Source: Chloroflexota bacterium (lineage in GTDB: Bacteria; Chloroflexota; Ktedonobacteria; Ktedonobacterales; Ktedonobacteraceae). From it: 5,777 bases of DNA. Both the position numbers and the translations under genes were made by a program. The stretch spans positions 1 through 5,777 of the forward strand of contig VBHV01000179.1 of NCBI GenBank assembly GCA_005881995.1, in the 5' to 3' direction. The notes under the pieces are model-generated. The model saw only the letters and a list, made by a program, of their open reading frames with translations, was not told the DNA's origin and did not search any database. Within the stretch, counting starts at the first letter, position 1; each line of letters opens with the position of its first letter. Shown here piece after piece: positions 1 to 5,777 of the stretch.

Positions 1-192
1 AAAGAAAACGTCAAAGCAGCCTTTGTTGTGAATTCTCCTGAACGGGTTGCTGGACGCACCTTCCTGCTGATCGACGATATTTATGATTCTGGCTATCTGC
101 TGCGCGAGGCAGGGCAAACATTGATGCAGGCGGGCGCGCAGGCCGTTTATCCGTTTACTATTACACGAACAGCTCATTCTGATGATCAATAG
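1..192 (+). CDS. Phosphoribosyltransferase domain, C-terminal end (probable tail of a RecQ-PRTase helicase), 5' partial
   Basis: The reading frame is open from the first base and stops at TAG 190-192, giving the last 63 residues of a protein. Residues 22-31 read LLIDDIYDSG, the PRPP-binding loop of type I phosphoribosyltransferases (hydrophobic strand, two acidic residues, then a small residue and Gly). The next segment, REAGQTLMQAGAQAVYPF, is the usual helix and strand after that loop. Type I PRTases bind 5-phosphoribosyl-1-pyrophosphate. From family knowledge, this domain sits at the C-terminus of RecQ helicases in several Actinobacteria and Chloroflexi, with a similar DDxxDSG/TG loop. The dprA neighbour makes that reading more likely than a stand-alone ComF-type or salvage PRTase. 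No helicase motif is inside the window, so the RecQ assignment is inference. The stop codon lies 22 bases before the preferred dprA start, which suggests one transcript. The PRTase fold is fairly sure; the full-length identity is not. Confidence 0.72.
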   Translation, partial: KENVKAAFVVNSPERVAGRTFLLIDDIYDSGYLLREAGQTLMQAGAQAVYPFTITRTAHSDDQ

Positions 193-201
193 AAGAACAG
201 T

Positions 202-207
202 AAGGGA
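202..207 (+). promoter_or_regulatory. Ribosome binding site deciding the dprA start
   Basis: AAGGGA lies 7 bases before ATG 215. The upstream in-frame ATG at 182 has no purine-rich motif in front of it and would add an arginine-rich stretch (MINRRTVRERD) unlike the usual start of the family. This favours 215 as the start. The match to the Shine-Dalgarno consensus is only partial. Confidence 0.5.
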
Positions 208-214
208 AAGAGAT

Positions 215-1219
215 ATGGAAAGAGACTTACAAGAACAGGCATGCTGGCTACTGCTGGTATTTGAGAGCGGGCTACCTACCCGCGTGGTCAATAACATACT
301 TGTGGCATGGTGCCATCAAAATCAGCGACCCTTACAGGAGTTCTTCGCCGCCAGCCCTCAAGAGTGGAGCGAAGCCTGCCAGCTCAAAGCGGATAGCATC
401 CAGAAACTTGAACAGGCCAGGGAGAAACTGGTCGGGCAGGCATTTCTAGTAGAACAGTTAGCTCACAACCATATTCACATCTTGACGGTACTCGATGCTG
501 ACTATCCGAAGCTGCTCAGAACATCGCTCAAGCGCGAACAGACACCGCCGGTACTTTTCTACGCTGGAGATTTGCGCATTCTTGAACGTAAAACCATAGC
601 CATCATTGGTTCACGCAAGGCCGGGGAAGAGAGCCTTGCCTTTACCCGCGCTGTATCGAGCTACCTGGCTGAACGGGGGGCGAACGTCATCAGCGGCAAT
701 GCGCGCGGTGTGGATCGTACTGCTTACGAAGGCGCAACTAGCACCGAGGGATGCACAACAGTCGTGCTGCCGCATGGTATACGCAAACTCAGTGGTGTAC
801 AGATGCGAGCCTTGCTCCCGAAAATCGAAGCGGGCAACGTCCTCTTAATGAGCCAGTTTCACCCGGATGACCAGTGGGTTGTCAGTCGCGCAATGGAACG
901 CAACAAGGTAGTGACGGGCCTGGCACAAATCGTGATTGTCGCCGAATCAGATATCCAGGGCGGAACATGGGAAGGCGCAAACGGCGCGCTAAAGCAGCAT
1001 CGGCCATTGTATGTGCGCCAGTCGGATGGAACTAGCTCCCTACCCGGCAATAAAGCGTTGATAGAGCTGGGAGGACAGCCATTAGCGTGGCCTGTAGAAA
1101 ATGTGGCGGAGGTTCTGGCTCCTTTGCTAGAGGAAAGTGCTGTATTGCAACAGCAAAAGCAGGAGGCGTCGCCTCGTCCAGATCAGCTTTCACTGTTTGC
1201 TGTCTCAAATGAAGCGTGA
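215..1219 (+). CDS. dprA: DprA/Smf-like DNA-processing protein with C-terminal clamp-binding-like motif
   Basis: DprA proteins bind single-stranded DNA and load RecA during transformation and recombination; they act in the cytoplasm. Numbered from ATG 215 (334 residues), residues 5-85 are a helical N-terminal region. PPVLFYAGD (111-119) is the classic lead-in to the Rossmann-like SMF/SLOG domain. GSR (132-134) and SGNARGVD (160-167) are the two signature loops. MERNKVVTGLA (227-237) corresponds to the usual RNRIIAGL segment. Differences from textbook DprA: the RNR motif reads RNK, the His after the ARG[IV]D loop is Tyr, and the usual SGSLITA region reads GGTWEGA. After the SMF domain only about 50 residues remain, so the C-terminal winged-helix domain found in many DprAs is missing. 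Instead the tail ends in QLSLF (324-328), the consensus beta-clamp-binding pentapeptide. An alternative start at ATG 182 would overlap the upstream gene by 11 bases. The stop overlaps the next gene. Family membership is confident; competence as its role is not shown. Confidence 0.87.
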   Translation: MERDLQEQACWLLLVFESGLPTRVVNNILVAWCHQNQRPLQEFFAASPQEWSEACQLKADSIQKLEQAREKLVGQAFLVEQLAHNHIHILTVLDADYPKLLRTSLKREQTPPVLFYAGDLRILERKTIAIIGSRKAGEESLAFTRAVSSYLAERGANVISGNARGVDRTAYEGATSTEGCTTVVLPHGIRKLSGVQMRALLPKIEAGNVLLMSQFHPDDQWVVSRAMERNKVVTGLAQIVIVAESDIQGGTWEGANGALKQHRPLYVRQSDGTSSLPGNKALIELGGQPLAWPVENVAEVLAPLLEESAVLQQQKQEASPRPDQLSLFAVSNEA

Positions 1220-2550
1220 AATTGCCTATGACCACCATCGACCACCGGGGCCGCGACCTCGTCATCATCCCCGGCGAGGAACAACTGCAACTTCCAACGC
1301 CGGAACTGTTACGTACCCTCTTTGGACCGCATCTGCCCGCCAATATCCGCGCAGCAATGGGACGCGATAAACGGCACCACTTTTTACGTACTCAGCCCAT
1401 CAATTTCCCGGCAGTGAAGAAAGCTCTTCAGGCCCAGAAAACCCCTTTTACCGTTGCCTTCGAGGAACGGCCCGCCTTGCCATTCGAGACCGCGTTGAAT
1501 GTAGAGTCGCGTCCATATCAAAGCGAAGCGCTTACGAACTGGCTGGCAGAAGGCAGCGCGGGTGTAGTCGTCTTGCCAACCGGCGCGGGGAAAACGCTCG
1601 TCGCAGCTATGGCTATACATGAAACGCGCCTGTGGACGCTGGCAGTCGTACCGACACTCGATCTCCTGGGGCAATGGCGCACCGCCCTGGCTAACGCGCT
1701 CTCATTGAGCGCCGATGACATTGGCGTATTCGGCGGTGGCGAGAAAGAGATGAAGCCGATCACCATCATCACCTATGACTCGGCGGCCCTCTATCCACGC
1801 GAACTGAAACGCTTTGGATTGCTCATCTTTGACGAATGCCACCACCTGCCCGCGCCGACCTATCGCCTGATCGCTGAAAGCGCGTTCACGCCCCTGCGCC
1901 TGGGGTTAAGCGCAACACCGGAACGCGGCGATATGGCGCACCTCGACCTGGACCAACTGATCGGGCCGGAGGTCTACCGGCGTTCGCCCGCGGAACTGAC
2001 CGAGGGGCAATACCTGGCGCAGTATTCAGAAGTGCGCATCGATATCTCCCTGTCTGCTGAGGATGAGGTCCGTTACGCTGAACAGCGGCGCATCTATCGC
2101 TCGTTCTTGCAGCGCCGGCACATCATCATACACTCGCCCGAAGAATTTCAGCAGAAGGTTATCTTCATGAGCGCGCGCGATCCCCAGGCGCGGGAGGCTA
2201 TGCTGGCGTGGCGCGAAGCGCGTTCAGAGTATAACCCGGTGGTCGACGAGATCAGCCGCCGTTTTTGCCTGCCCAGCATAACCTACAAAACGCCTACCGA
2301 GGAACGTCGCGCCATCCTCGAACGCTTCCGTTCAGGCCAGTACAGCAAACTGGTCACGGGCCGCGTCCTGAATGAGGGCGTCGATGTGCCTGATTGCCGC
2401 GTCGCCATCATCGTCAGCGGCAATAGCACTAAGCGTGAATACATTCAACGCCTGGGCCGCGTATTGCGCCCCAAAACAGGGCAGGCGCTGTTGTATGAAC
2501 TCGTTACGAGCGGGACGATCGAGGAGGATATGGCGAAACGTAGGAAGTAA
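1216..2550 (+). CDS. xpb: XPB/Rad25-type SF2 DNA helicase, archaeal-like, apparently lacking the motif IV segment
   Basis: XPB is a 3'-5' ATP-dependent DNA-opening enzyme; in archaea it works with the nuclease Bax1 in a nucleotide-excision-repair-like reaction. Of 444 residues, 1-95 resemble the N-terminal damage-recognition region. RPYQSEAL (99-106) is the Q-like motif, LPTGAGKT (120-127) Walker A with Lys126, DECH (206-209) motif II, LSAT (231-234) motif III, VLNEGVDVP (384-392) motif V and QRLGRVLRP (411-419) motif VI. Residues 290-336 match the thumb-like insertion of archaeal XPB. The stretch from Arg336 to Val342 joins the thumb directly to the helix before LPSITYKT. About 30 residues that normally include motif IV are absent, with the frame intact. 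The XPB RED motif reads RGD (237-239). The GTG start overlaps the dprA stop as GTGA, a translational-coupling arrangement; ATG 1228 is the alternative start and neither has a strong ribosome binding site. The family call is very secure; whether the enzyme is active is uncertain. Confidence 0.92.
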   Translation: MKLPMTTIDHRGRDLVIIPGEEQLQLPTPELLRTLFGPHLPANIRAAMGRDKRHHFLRTQPINFPAVKKALQAQKTPFTVAFEERPALPFETALNVESRPYQSEALTNWLAEGSAGVVVLPTGAGKTLVAAMAIHETRLWTLAVVPTLDLLGQWRTALANALSLSADDIGVFGGGEKEMKPITIITYDSAALYPRELKRFGLLIFDECHHLPAPTYRLIAESAFTPLRLGLSATPERGDMAHLDLDQLIGPEVYRRSPAELTEGQYLAQYSEVRIDISLSAEDEVRYAEQRRIYRSFLQRRHIIIHSPEEFQQKVIFMSARDPQAREAMLAWREARSEYNPVVDEISRRFCLPSITYKTPTEERRAILERFRSGQYSKLVTGRVLNEGVDVPDCRVAIIVSGNSTKREYIQRLGRVLRPKTGQALLYELVTSGTIEEDMAKRRK

Positions 2551-2641
2551 ACGACATACATAAAGCTATCGCTTACTTTCAACCCTCGTTTCTTTTCACA
2601 TTTACTCGGCACCTATCCGTCCTGCCAAGGAGACTACGTCT

Positions 2642-5026
2642 CTAGGAGGATGCTGTAAAAGGTGCTACATCAAAAGCTGCCAGGAACTGGATATTGTAAT
2701 GAATCTGTACGACGCCGTCGTGTAGCTGGTTTGTTGTTGGATCAAGTTGTCCAATATACGCGTACCTGGCCTGGGTCTCCATTTCATCCAGGATGGATAA
2801 AGCGCCAGGGCTGGTCAACTGGTTAACAGGCATATTTACCAGCTTTTTGGCATCAAGACGTACCTGATCTAACCAGCCTTTCACCTCATTGAGTGCATTA
2901 CTGATGGTCTCGGCCAGCTTGTGTTGATGCGCTGTGGCATCGGGAGATTGAGTGATCGCTCTTAAATGCTTGCTGACGTGAAACAGGTACCCGGGAGGAT
3001 TCTGGTTCAGTGCATCAAACTCAAGCAGGGCTACAAGTGCAATCTTGGGGTTGACCAGGATAGGTGTGCCTGCAGGCACATCCTGTTGGACGTAGGCAAG
3101 GCCATCCAGGTAATCCAGGATACGAACAACCTGGTTGTGTATGCTTATTGTCTCATTCCGCTCCCATGAGTCCCTTGCACTACCCGCCCATTCCAGAACC
3201 TTCTCAGTATTTCTAAAAAGCCAGATATCCAGGCCACCAGGTAATCCTACTTTGTGCAGGGTTAGATCTTCGGCAAGTAAATGCCGCAGGTGGTTAAGCA
3301 CACTATTATGATCAACCGTGTCCAGAGGATCAGGCTTTTGGGGAAGTGCAGCATAGTAACGCCAGGCCTTCTGGTCAAGAGAAGGGCTGCCGGGCGCGAT
3401 GTTCGCATCCTCTTCCGTAACTAGAAAACGGCTTGTAACTGCTAACAGATTTGTATAGTTCTGGTCACCCTGGTAGAAAAAATGCGCGTTCCCATTTACG
3501 ACGGCGAGTTTTGTGATAAAAATCGGAGTTCCCTCGGTCTGAGCGCTGTCGCTGAGCAACCACGCGTAGTAACTTTTACCGGCAGCTGGAGTGGAGAGAT
3601 TGTGGAGATCAATTACCAGTTGGTCGTTGATCCCCTGACTGCTTTGTTCAGAGATCTGTCCACTGCTGATGAAGTAGACGTGTCCGGCAACCTGTGCCGC
3701 TGCCGGTGTCATGCGAGCGCCAGATGTGAACCAGTAGACAGAGCCTAGAATTGAGCCGAGTAGCACCAGAATCAACAGAGATACCAGCCCAATAAACAAA
3801 CCCCTGCGCGATCTTTTGACAGTCGGACGAGGTGGCGCCGGTGCGGGGACTGGAGTTACTGCGCCTGGAAGTTGGGGATGCGATGGCACCGGTGTGGGCG
3901 GCCCCGCGTCAACTTCGAAAGGTCCAGAATTTACGAAAGAAGTCTTGCCTGGATCGCTCACAGGATCTATCGGGATACCATGATCGCTGGTGGGGAGTTG
4001 CGCGGACGGCGGAGTAGAAAGCGCCAGGGCATGTTGCGATGGTGAACCGATAGCCGCTATCCCAGGTGAGGAAGGTGGATTTGGTGAATGAGGCAAGAAA
4101 GTCTGCTTGCTCATATCCTTGATTGCGTACCCGGGAGATACCGGATTATCAGCTATCGACATGTCGAACGCATCAGCCAGAGCCGCAACCATAGCTGCGG
4201 CGCTGCTAAAGCGCATAGTAGGGTCTTTAGCAAGGCAGCGTATAATCACTGCTGAAAGTGGCGGTAGAATGTCGGGATTAATCAAGCTGGGTGCAGGGGG
4301 CGGGCTGGTGATGTGCTGCATCATAATAGCTGTGATGCTCTCACCTCGGAACGGCGGAACTCCTGTACAAACCTCAAACAGAACGACACCCAGCGAATAA
4401 ATGTCACTACGTTCGTTGCCGATCTTTCCGCTCGCCTGCTCTGGAGAGAGGTATAGTGGTGTTCCAAGCCCTGTACTACTAAGGGTGGCTCCGGTTGCTC
4501 CCATCAGTTTGGCAATACCGAAGTCGCTGAGGATGGGTTCACCCATGGTTGTGTTCGTATCGCGTTTATCAAGTAAGATGTTGCCTGGTTTGATGTCGCG
4601 GTGGATCATACCTTTCTGATGGGCGTAGTCGATGGCGCGGCCGATAGCTGCAAAAAGGTAGTAGATATCACGTTCAGGGGGAAACTTTCCAATACGAGAG
4701 GTTTTGCGAATGTAGTTCGCGAGCGTTGGCCCTTCAATATAGTCCATCACCATATAGGCAATGGTACTGCTCGTTTCAGGTGGCCGCGAGATCTGAAAAT
4801 CATAAATCTGTACAATGTTGGGATGGCGCAACGAGGCAATCACCTGAGCCTCGCGTTCAAAACGTGAGATGAAGGCTGCATCGTTCAGGAAATCAGGATG
4901 CAGGATTTTGATAGCCACATGGCGCCGTAATTGCGGATCGAAAGCTTTCCAGACCTCGGCCATACCACCACGTCCCAGAAGTTCCTGCAATTCGTATTTG
5001 CCCATGTATTGCGGATTCGTATTCAT
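2642..5026 (-). CDS. Transmembrane Ser/Thr protein kinase (Hanks type) with an uncharacterised ectodomain
   Basis: This protein should phosphorylate Ser/Thr targets in the cytoplasm in response to an outside signal. In 794 residues, the kinase domain (about 11-287) is complete: glycine loop GRGGMAEV (18-25), VAIK with Lys40, helix-C Glu59, HRDIKPGN with Asp144 and Asn149, DFG (168-170), a Ser/Thr-rich activation loop (178-189) and SPE (194-196). All catalytic residues are present, so it is not a pseudokinase. Residues 290-405 are a Pro/Ser-rich linker ending in basic KRSRR. Residues 409-433 are one hydrophobic membrane segment. The outer part has a beta-rich region (about 446-540, containing GKSYYAWLL, reminiscent of the C-terminal domain of RskA-type anti-sigma factors) and a mostly helical part (about 565-794) that I do not recognise. 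There are no PASTA repeats. The start is supported by AAGGGG (minus strand of 5033-5038) 6 bases upstream. It converges with xpb and diverges from the Bax1-like gene. Its target is unknown. Confidence 0.95.
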   Translation of the reverse strand: MNTNPQYMGKYELQELLGRGGMAEVWKAFDPQLRRHVAIKILHPDFLNDAAFISRFEREAQVIASLRHPNIVQIYDFQISRPPETSSTIAYMVMDYIEGPTLANYIRKTSRIGKFPPERDIYYLFAAIGRAIDYAHQKGMIHRDIKPGNILLDKRDTNTTMGEPILSDFGIAKLMGATGATLSSTGLGTPLYLSPEQASGKIGNERSDIYSLGVVLFEVCTGVPPFRGESITAIMMQHITSPPPAPSLINPDILPPLSAVIIRCLAKDPTMRFSSAAAMVAALADAFDMSIADNPVSPGYAIKDMSKQTFLPHSPNPPSSPGIAAIGSPSQHALALSTPPSAQLPTSDHGIPIDPVSDPGKTSFVNSGPFEVDAGPPTPVPSHPQLPGAVTPVPAPAPPRPTVKRSRRGLFIGLVSLLILVLLGSILGSVYWFTSGARMTPAAAQVAGHVYFISSGQISEQSSQGINDQLVIDLHNLSTPAAGKSYYAWLLSDSAQTEGTPIFITKLAVVNGNAHFFYQGDQNYTNLLAVTSRFLVTEEDANIAPGSPSLDQKAWRYYAALPQKPDPLDTVDHNSVLNHLRHLLAEDLTLHKVGLPGGLDIWLFRNTEKVLEWAGSARDSWERNETISIHNQVVRILDYLDGLAYVQQDVPAGTPILVNPKIALVALLEFDALNQNPPGYLFHVSKHLRAITQSPDATAHQHKLAETISNALNEVKGWLDQVRLDAKKLVNMPVNQLTSPGALSILDEMETQARYAYIGQLDPTTNQLHDGVVQIHYNIQFLAAFDVAPFTASS

Positions 5027-5090
5027 AGTCTACCCCTTCGCCACTGTCGCGAGCAACTACACGCAAAAAGAGGGTTAGAAAAACAACACT

Positions 5091-5119
5091 ATTATCAAAT
5101 ATAGGGTAACTTCTGTCAA
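5091..5119 (-). promoter_or_regulatory. Housekeeping-type promoter of the kinase gene
   Basis: On the minus strand, TTGACA (complement of 5114-5119, 6 of 6 consensus) is followed by a 17-base spacer and GATAAT (complement of 5091-5096, 5 of 6). The predicted start of transcription is near 5084, giving a leader of roughly 58 bases before the ATG at 5026. This is the strongest promoter match in the window and suggests steady sigma-70-type expression. Confidence 0.75.
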
Positions 5120-5128
5120 CATATCGCT

Positions 5129-5145
5129 TCACAATCACTCTGTGA
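5129..5145. promoter_or_regulatory. Small dyad TCACA-N7-TGTGA upstream of the kinase promoter
   Basis: A perfect 5-base inverted repeat lies 9 bases upstream of the kinase -35 box. Its centre (5137) is about 53 bases upstream of the predicted transcription start. It could be a regulator site. Five-base arms arise often by chance, so this is weak. The half-site order is the reverse of a CRP site. Confidence 0.22.
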
Positions 5146-5164
5146 CATAAACGACAAAAAGCGG

Positions 5165-5174
5165 TGTAATTACA
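5165..5174. promoter_or_regulatory. Perfect palindrome TGTAATTACA, possible operator half of a pair
   Basis: This is an uninterrupted 10-base palindrome in the divergent intergenic region. A nearly identical copy (TGCAATTACA, 9 of 10) lies at 5294-5303, right at the predicted transcription start of the Bax1-like gene. TGTA...TACA palindromes are common as operators of small dimeric repressors, but no regulator gene is visible here. Confidence 0.3.
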
Positions 5175-5218
5175 GGACTTATCAAGAAGCTCTGCACGCT
5201 GCAAACGACTGAAAACAC

Positions 5219-5239
5219 ATTTGAACATTTGCTTCAAAT
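5219..5239. promoter_or_regulatory. Inverted repeat ATTTGAA-N7-TTCAAAT upstream of the Bax1-like gene promoter
   Basis: Two perfect 7-base arms are separated by 7 bases, ending 16 bases before the proposed -35 box. The centre (5229) is about 63 bases before the predicted transcription start, a usual place for an activator site. The core GAAC-ATTT-GCTTC resembles a Gram-positive SOS box (GAAC-N4-GTTC) with one extra base, so a damage-response regulator is possible but not shown. Confidence 0.4.
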
Positions 5240-5255
5240 ATTGGCCGAATGTCGC

Positions 5256-5285
5256 TGTACAGGCATATCAATTTTCCTGTATAAT
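5256..5285 (+). promoter_or_regulatory. Promoter of the Bax1-like gene
   Basis: A perfect -10 box TATAAT (5280-5285) stands 18 bases after TGTACA (5256-5261, 4 of 6 matches to TTGACA). Transcription should start near 5292, leaving a leader of about 26 bases. This means the Bax1-like gene has its own promoter and does not depend on xpb transcription. Confidence 0.62.
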
Positions 5286-5306
5286 AACCTGGTTGCAATT
5301 ACAAAA

Positions 5307-5311
5307 AGGAG
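5307..5311 (+). promoter_or_regulatory. Ribosome binding site deciding the GTG start of the Bax1-like gene
   Basis: AGGAG lies 6 bases before GTG 5318. The nearby ATG at 5314 is in another frame and meets TAG after four codons, so GTG 5318 is the real start. Confidence 0.75.
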
Positions 5312-5317
5312 AAATGC

Positions 5318-5777
5318 GTGCGCTTTAGCCTGCAAGATATCAAGAAGCACGTTCAGAAGCGTGGGGGTGAACTTACCGTCTCCCTCCATTTTTTGCGCCC
5401 CGGCGAGATGCGTGCTGAAATTGCTCGTTTGATTGACTATCATGAAAAACTGTTGGGTCAGCCGCAGCGACAATTCTCTGATGATGATGTGCGCGCGCTC
5501 GTTGGCGATTATCGCATGGCGCATTGCCTGGCTGCCACACTCAGCAGGTGGTACAACCGGCGTGCCTGCGATTGGGACGAGGTCTTGCAGGGTATTGGCA
5601 ATACCGGATTGAGCGAGGCAGGCATCGCTTCCCCCGTCCAACTGCGGCTGGCGCTCTACGACTACGTCAATGAACACCACGCGGGCTTTCTCGATGCTGG
5701 GATGCGTAAGGAGGCATTGGAACGCTTCGCCGCCCTCTATCACCTCACAGCGCATGATCTGGAATACCTGCTTGCGC
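5318..5777 (+). CDS. bax1: Bax1-like (DUF790) putative XPB-partner nuclease, N-terminal part, 3' partial
   Basis: The frame is open from GTG 5318 to the window end, giving 153 residues without a stop. Three stretches match what I remember of Bax1/DUF790. The first is a short N-terminal region ending in LTVSLHFLRPGE (19-30), followed by a helix. The second is GDYRMAHCLAATLSRWY (63-79), which corresponds to the family's DYxLVRGLA...L..R segment. The third is VQLRLALYDYVNEH (107-120) with REALERF-type helix text and LEYLLA (148-153), which precedes the family's LLxxDL stretch. Bax1 is the structure-specific nuclease that binds XPB in archaea, where the two genes are usually adjacent. The xpb gene 2.8 kb upstream on the same strand strongly supports this reading. 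The nuclease domain would lie beyond the window, so catalytic residues cannot be checked. A perfect TATAAT promoter and good ribosome binding site precede it. The family call rests on remembered patterns and context. Confidence 0.74.
   Translation, partial: MRFSLQDIKKHVQKRGGELTVSLHFLRPGEMRAEIARLIDYHEKLLGQPQRQFSDDDVRALVGDYRMAHCLAATLSRWYNRRACDWDEVLQGIGNTGLSEAGIASPVQLRLALYDYVNEHHAGFLDAGMRKEALERFAALYHLTAHDLEYLLA

Noticed and set aside
182..214. ATG 182 as the dprA start
   Set aside because: It has no ribosome binding site and would add 11 residues not typical of the family. Kept only as an alternative.
2563..2580. AAGC-TATC-GCTT stem in the convergent gap as a bidirectional terminator
   Set aside because: A 4-base stem is too weak and there is no proper T-tract. 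The 91-bp gap holds no convincing terminator.
2628..2646. Hairpin GAGAC-TAC-GTCTC at the end of the kinase gene as a terminator
   Set aside because: The stem is only 5 bases and no T-run follows on either strand. It overlaps the kinase stop codon.
4893..5237. 114-residue reading frame on the minus strand covering the kinase start
   Set aside because: It overlaps the kinase N-terminus in another frame and would span the near-consensus kinase promoter.
5314..5328. ATG 5314 as the start of the right-hand gene
   Set aside because: It meets a stop after four codons. GTG 5318 is in the long open frame with AGGAG at a good distance.
5234..5755. 173-residue reading frame on the minus strand
   Set aside because: It lies antisense to the Bax1-like gene, has no ribosome binding site that I can see and no recognisable family. 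The + strand frame has a promoter, a ribosome binding site and family resemblance.
1..5777. CRISPR array, tRNA or rRNA gene, insertion sequence or attachment site
   Set aside because: I saw no regularly spaced repeats, tRNA-like cloverleaf, transposase text or long terminal inverted repeats on either strand.

Overview
The window reads as chromosomal DNA from a free-living bacterium. I lean towards the Chloroflexota, class Ktedonobacteria or a relative. The reasons are moderate GC, a large membrane Ser/Thr kinase with a proline-rich linker and unusual ectodomain, an archaeal-type XPB helicase with a Bax1-like partner, and a probable RecQ-linked phosphoribosyltransferase tail next to dprA. This placement is inference from gene style, not from a marker gene.

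Left part (1-2550, + strand): three tightly packed genes, probably one transcript. The window opens inside a gene whose last 63 codons form the end of a type I phosphoribosyltransferase domain, most likely the C-terminal domain of a RecQ-type helicase. It is followed by a DprA/Smf-like ssDNA-handling protein (215-1219) that ends in a beta-clamp-binding-like pentapeptide, QLSLF. The third gene, starting with GTG and overlapping dprA by 4 bases, is an XPB/Rad25-type SF2 helicase (1216-2550). It keeps motifs Q, I, II, III, V and VI but appears to lack about 30 residues that normally carry helicase motif IV.

Middle (2551-5026): after a 91-bp convergent gap with no convincing terminator, the - strand holds one gene (2642-5026) for a 794-residue transmembrane Ser/Thr kinase. 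It has a cytoplasmic Hanks kinase domain, a proline-rich linker, one membrane segment and a roughly 360-residue outer domain that I do not recognise as a whole. It has its own near-consensus promoter, TTGACA-N17-GATAAT.

Right part (5027-5777): a 291-bp divergent regulatory region carries the kinase promoter, a perfect TATAAT-containing promoter pointing right, and several small dyads. After it, a gene starting with GTG at 5318 runs off the window. Its first 153 residues resemble the N-terminal part of Bax1 (DUF790), the nuclease partner of XPB in archaea.

Taken together, the locus looks like a DNA-processing and repair neighbourhood (RecQ-PRTase, DprA, XPB, Bax1). An oppositely oriented receptor kinase gene lies between the XPB and Bax1 genes. 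Direct cooperation of XPB with Bax1 is supported by the known archaeal complex. A functional link to DprA, to the PRTase protein or to the kinase is inferred from position only.
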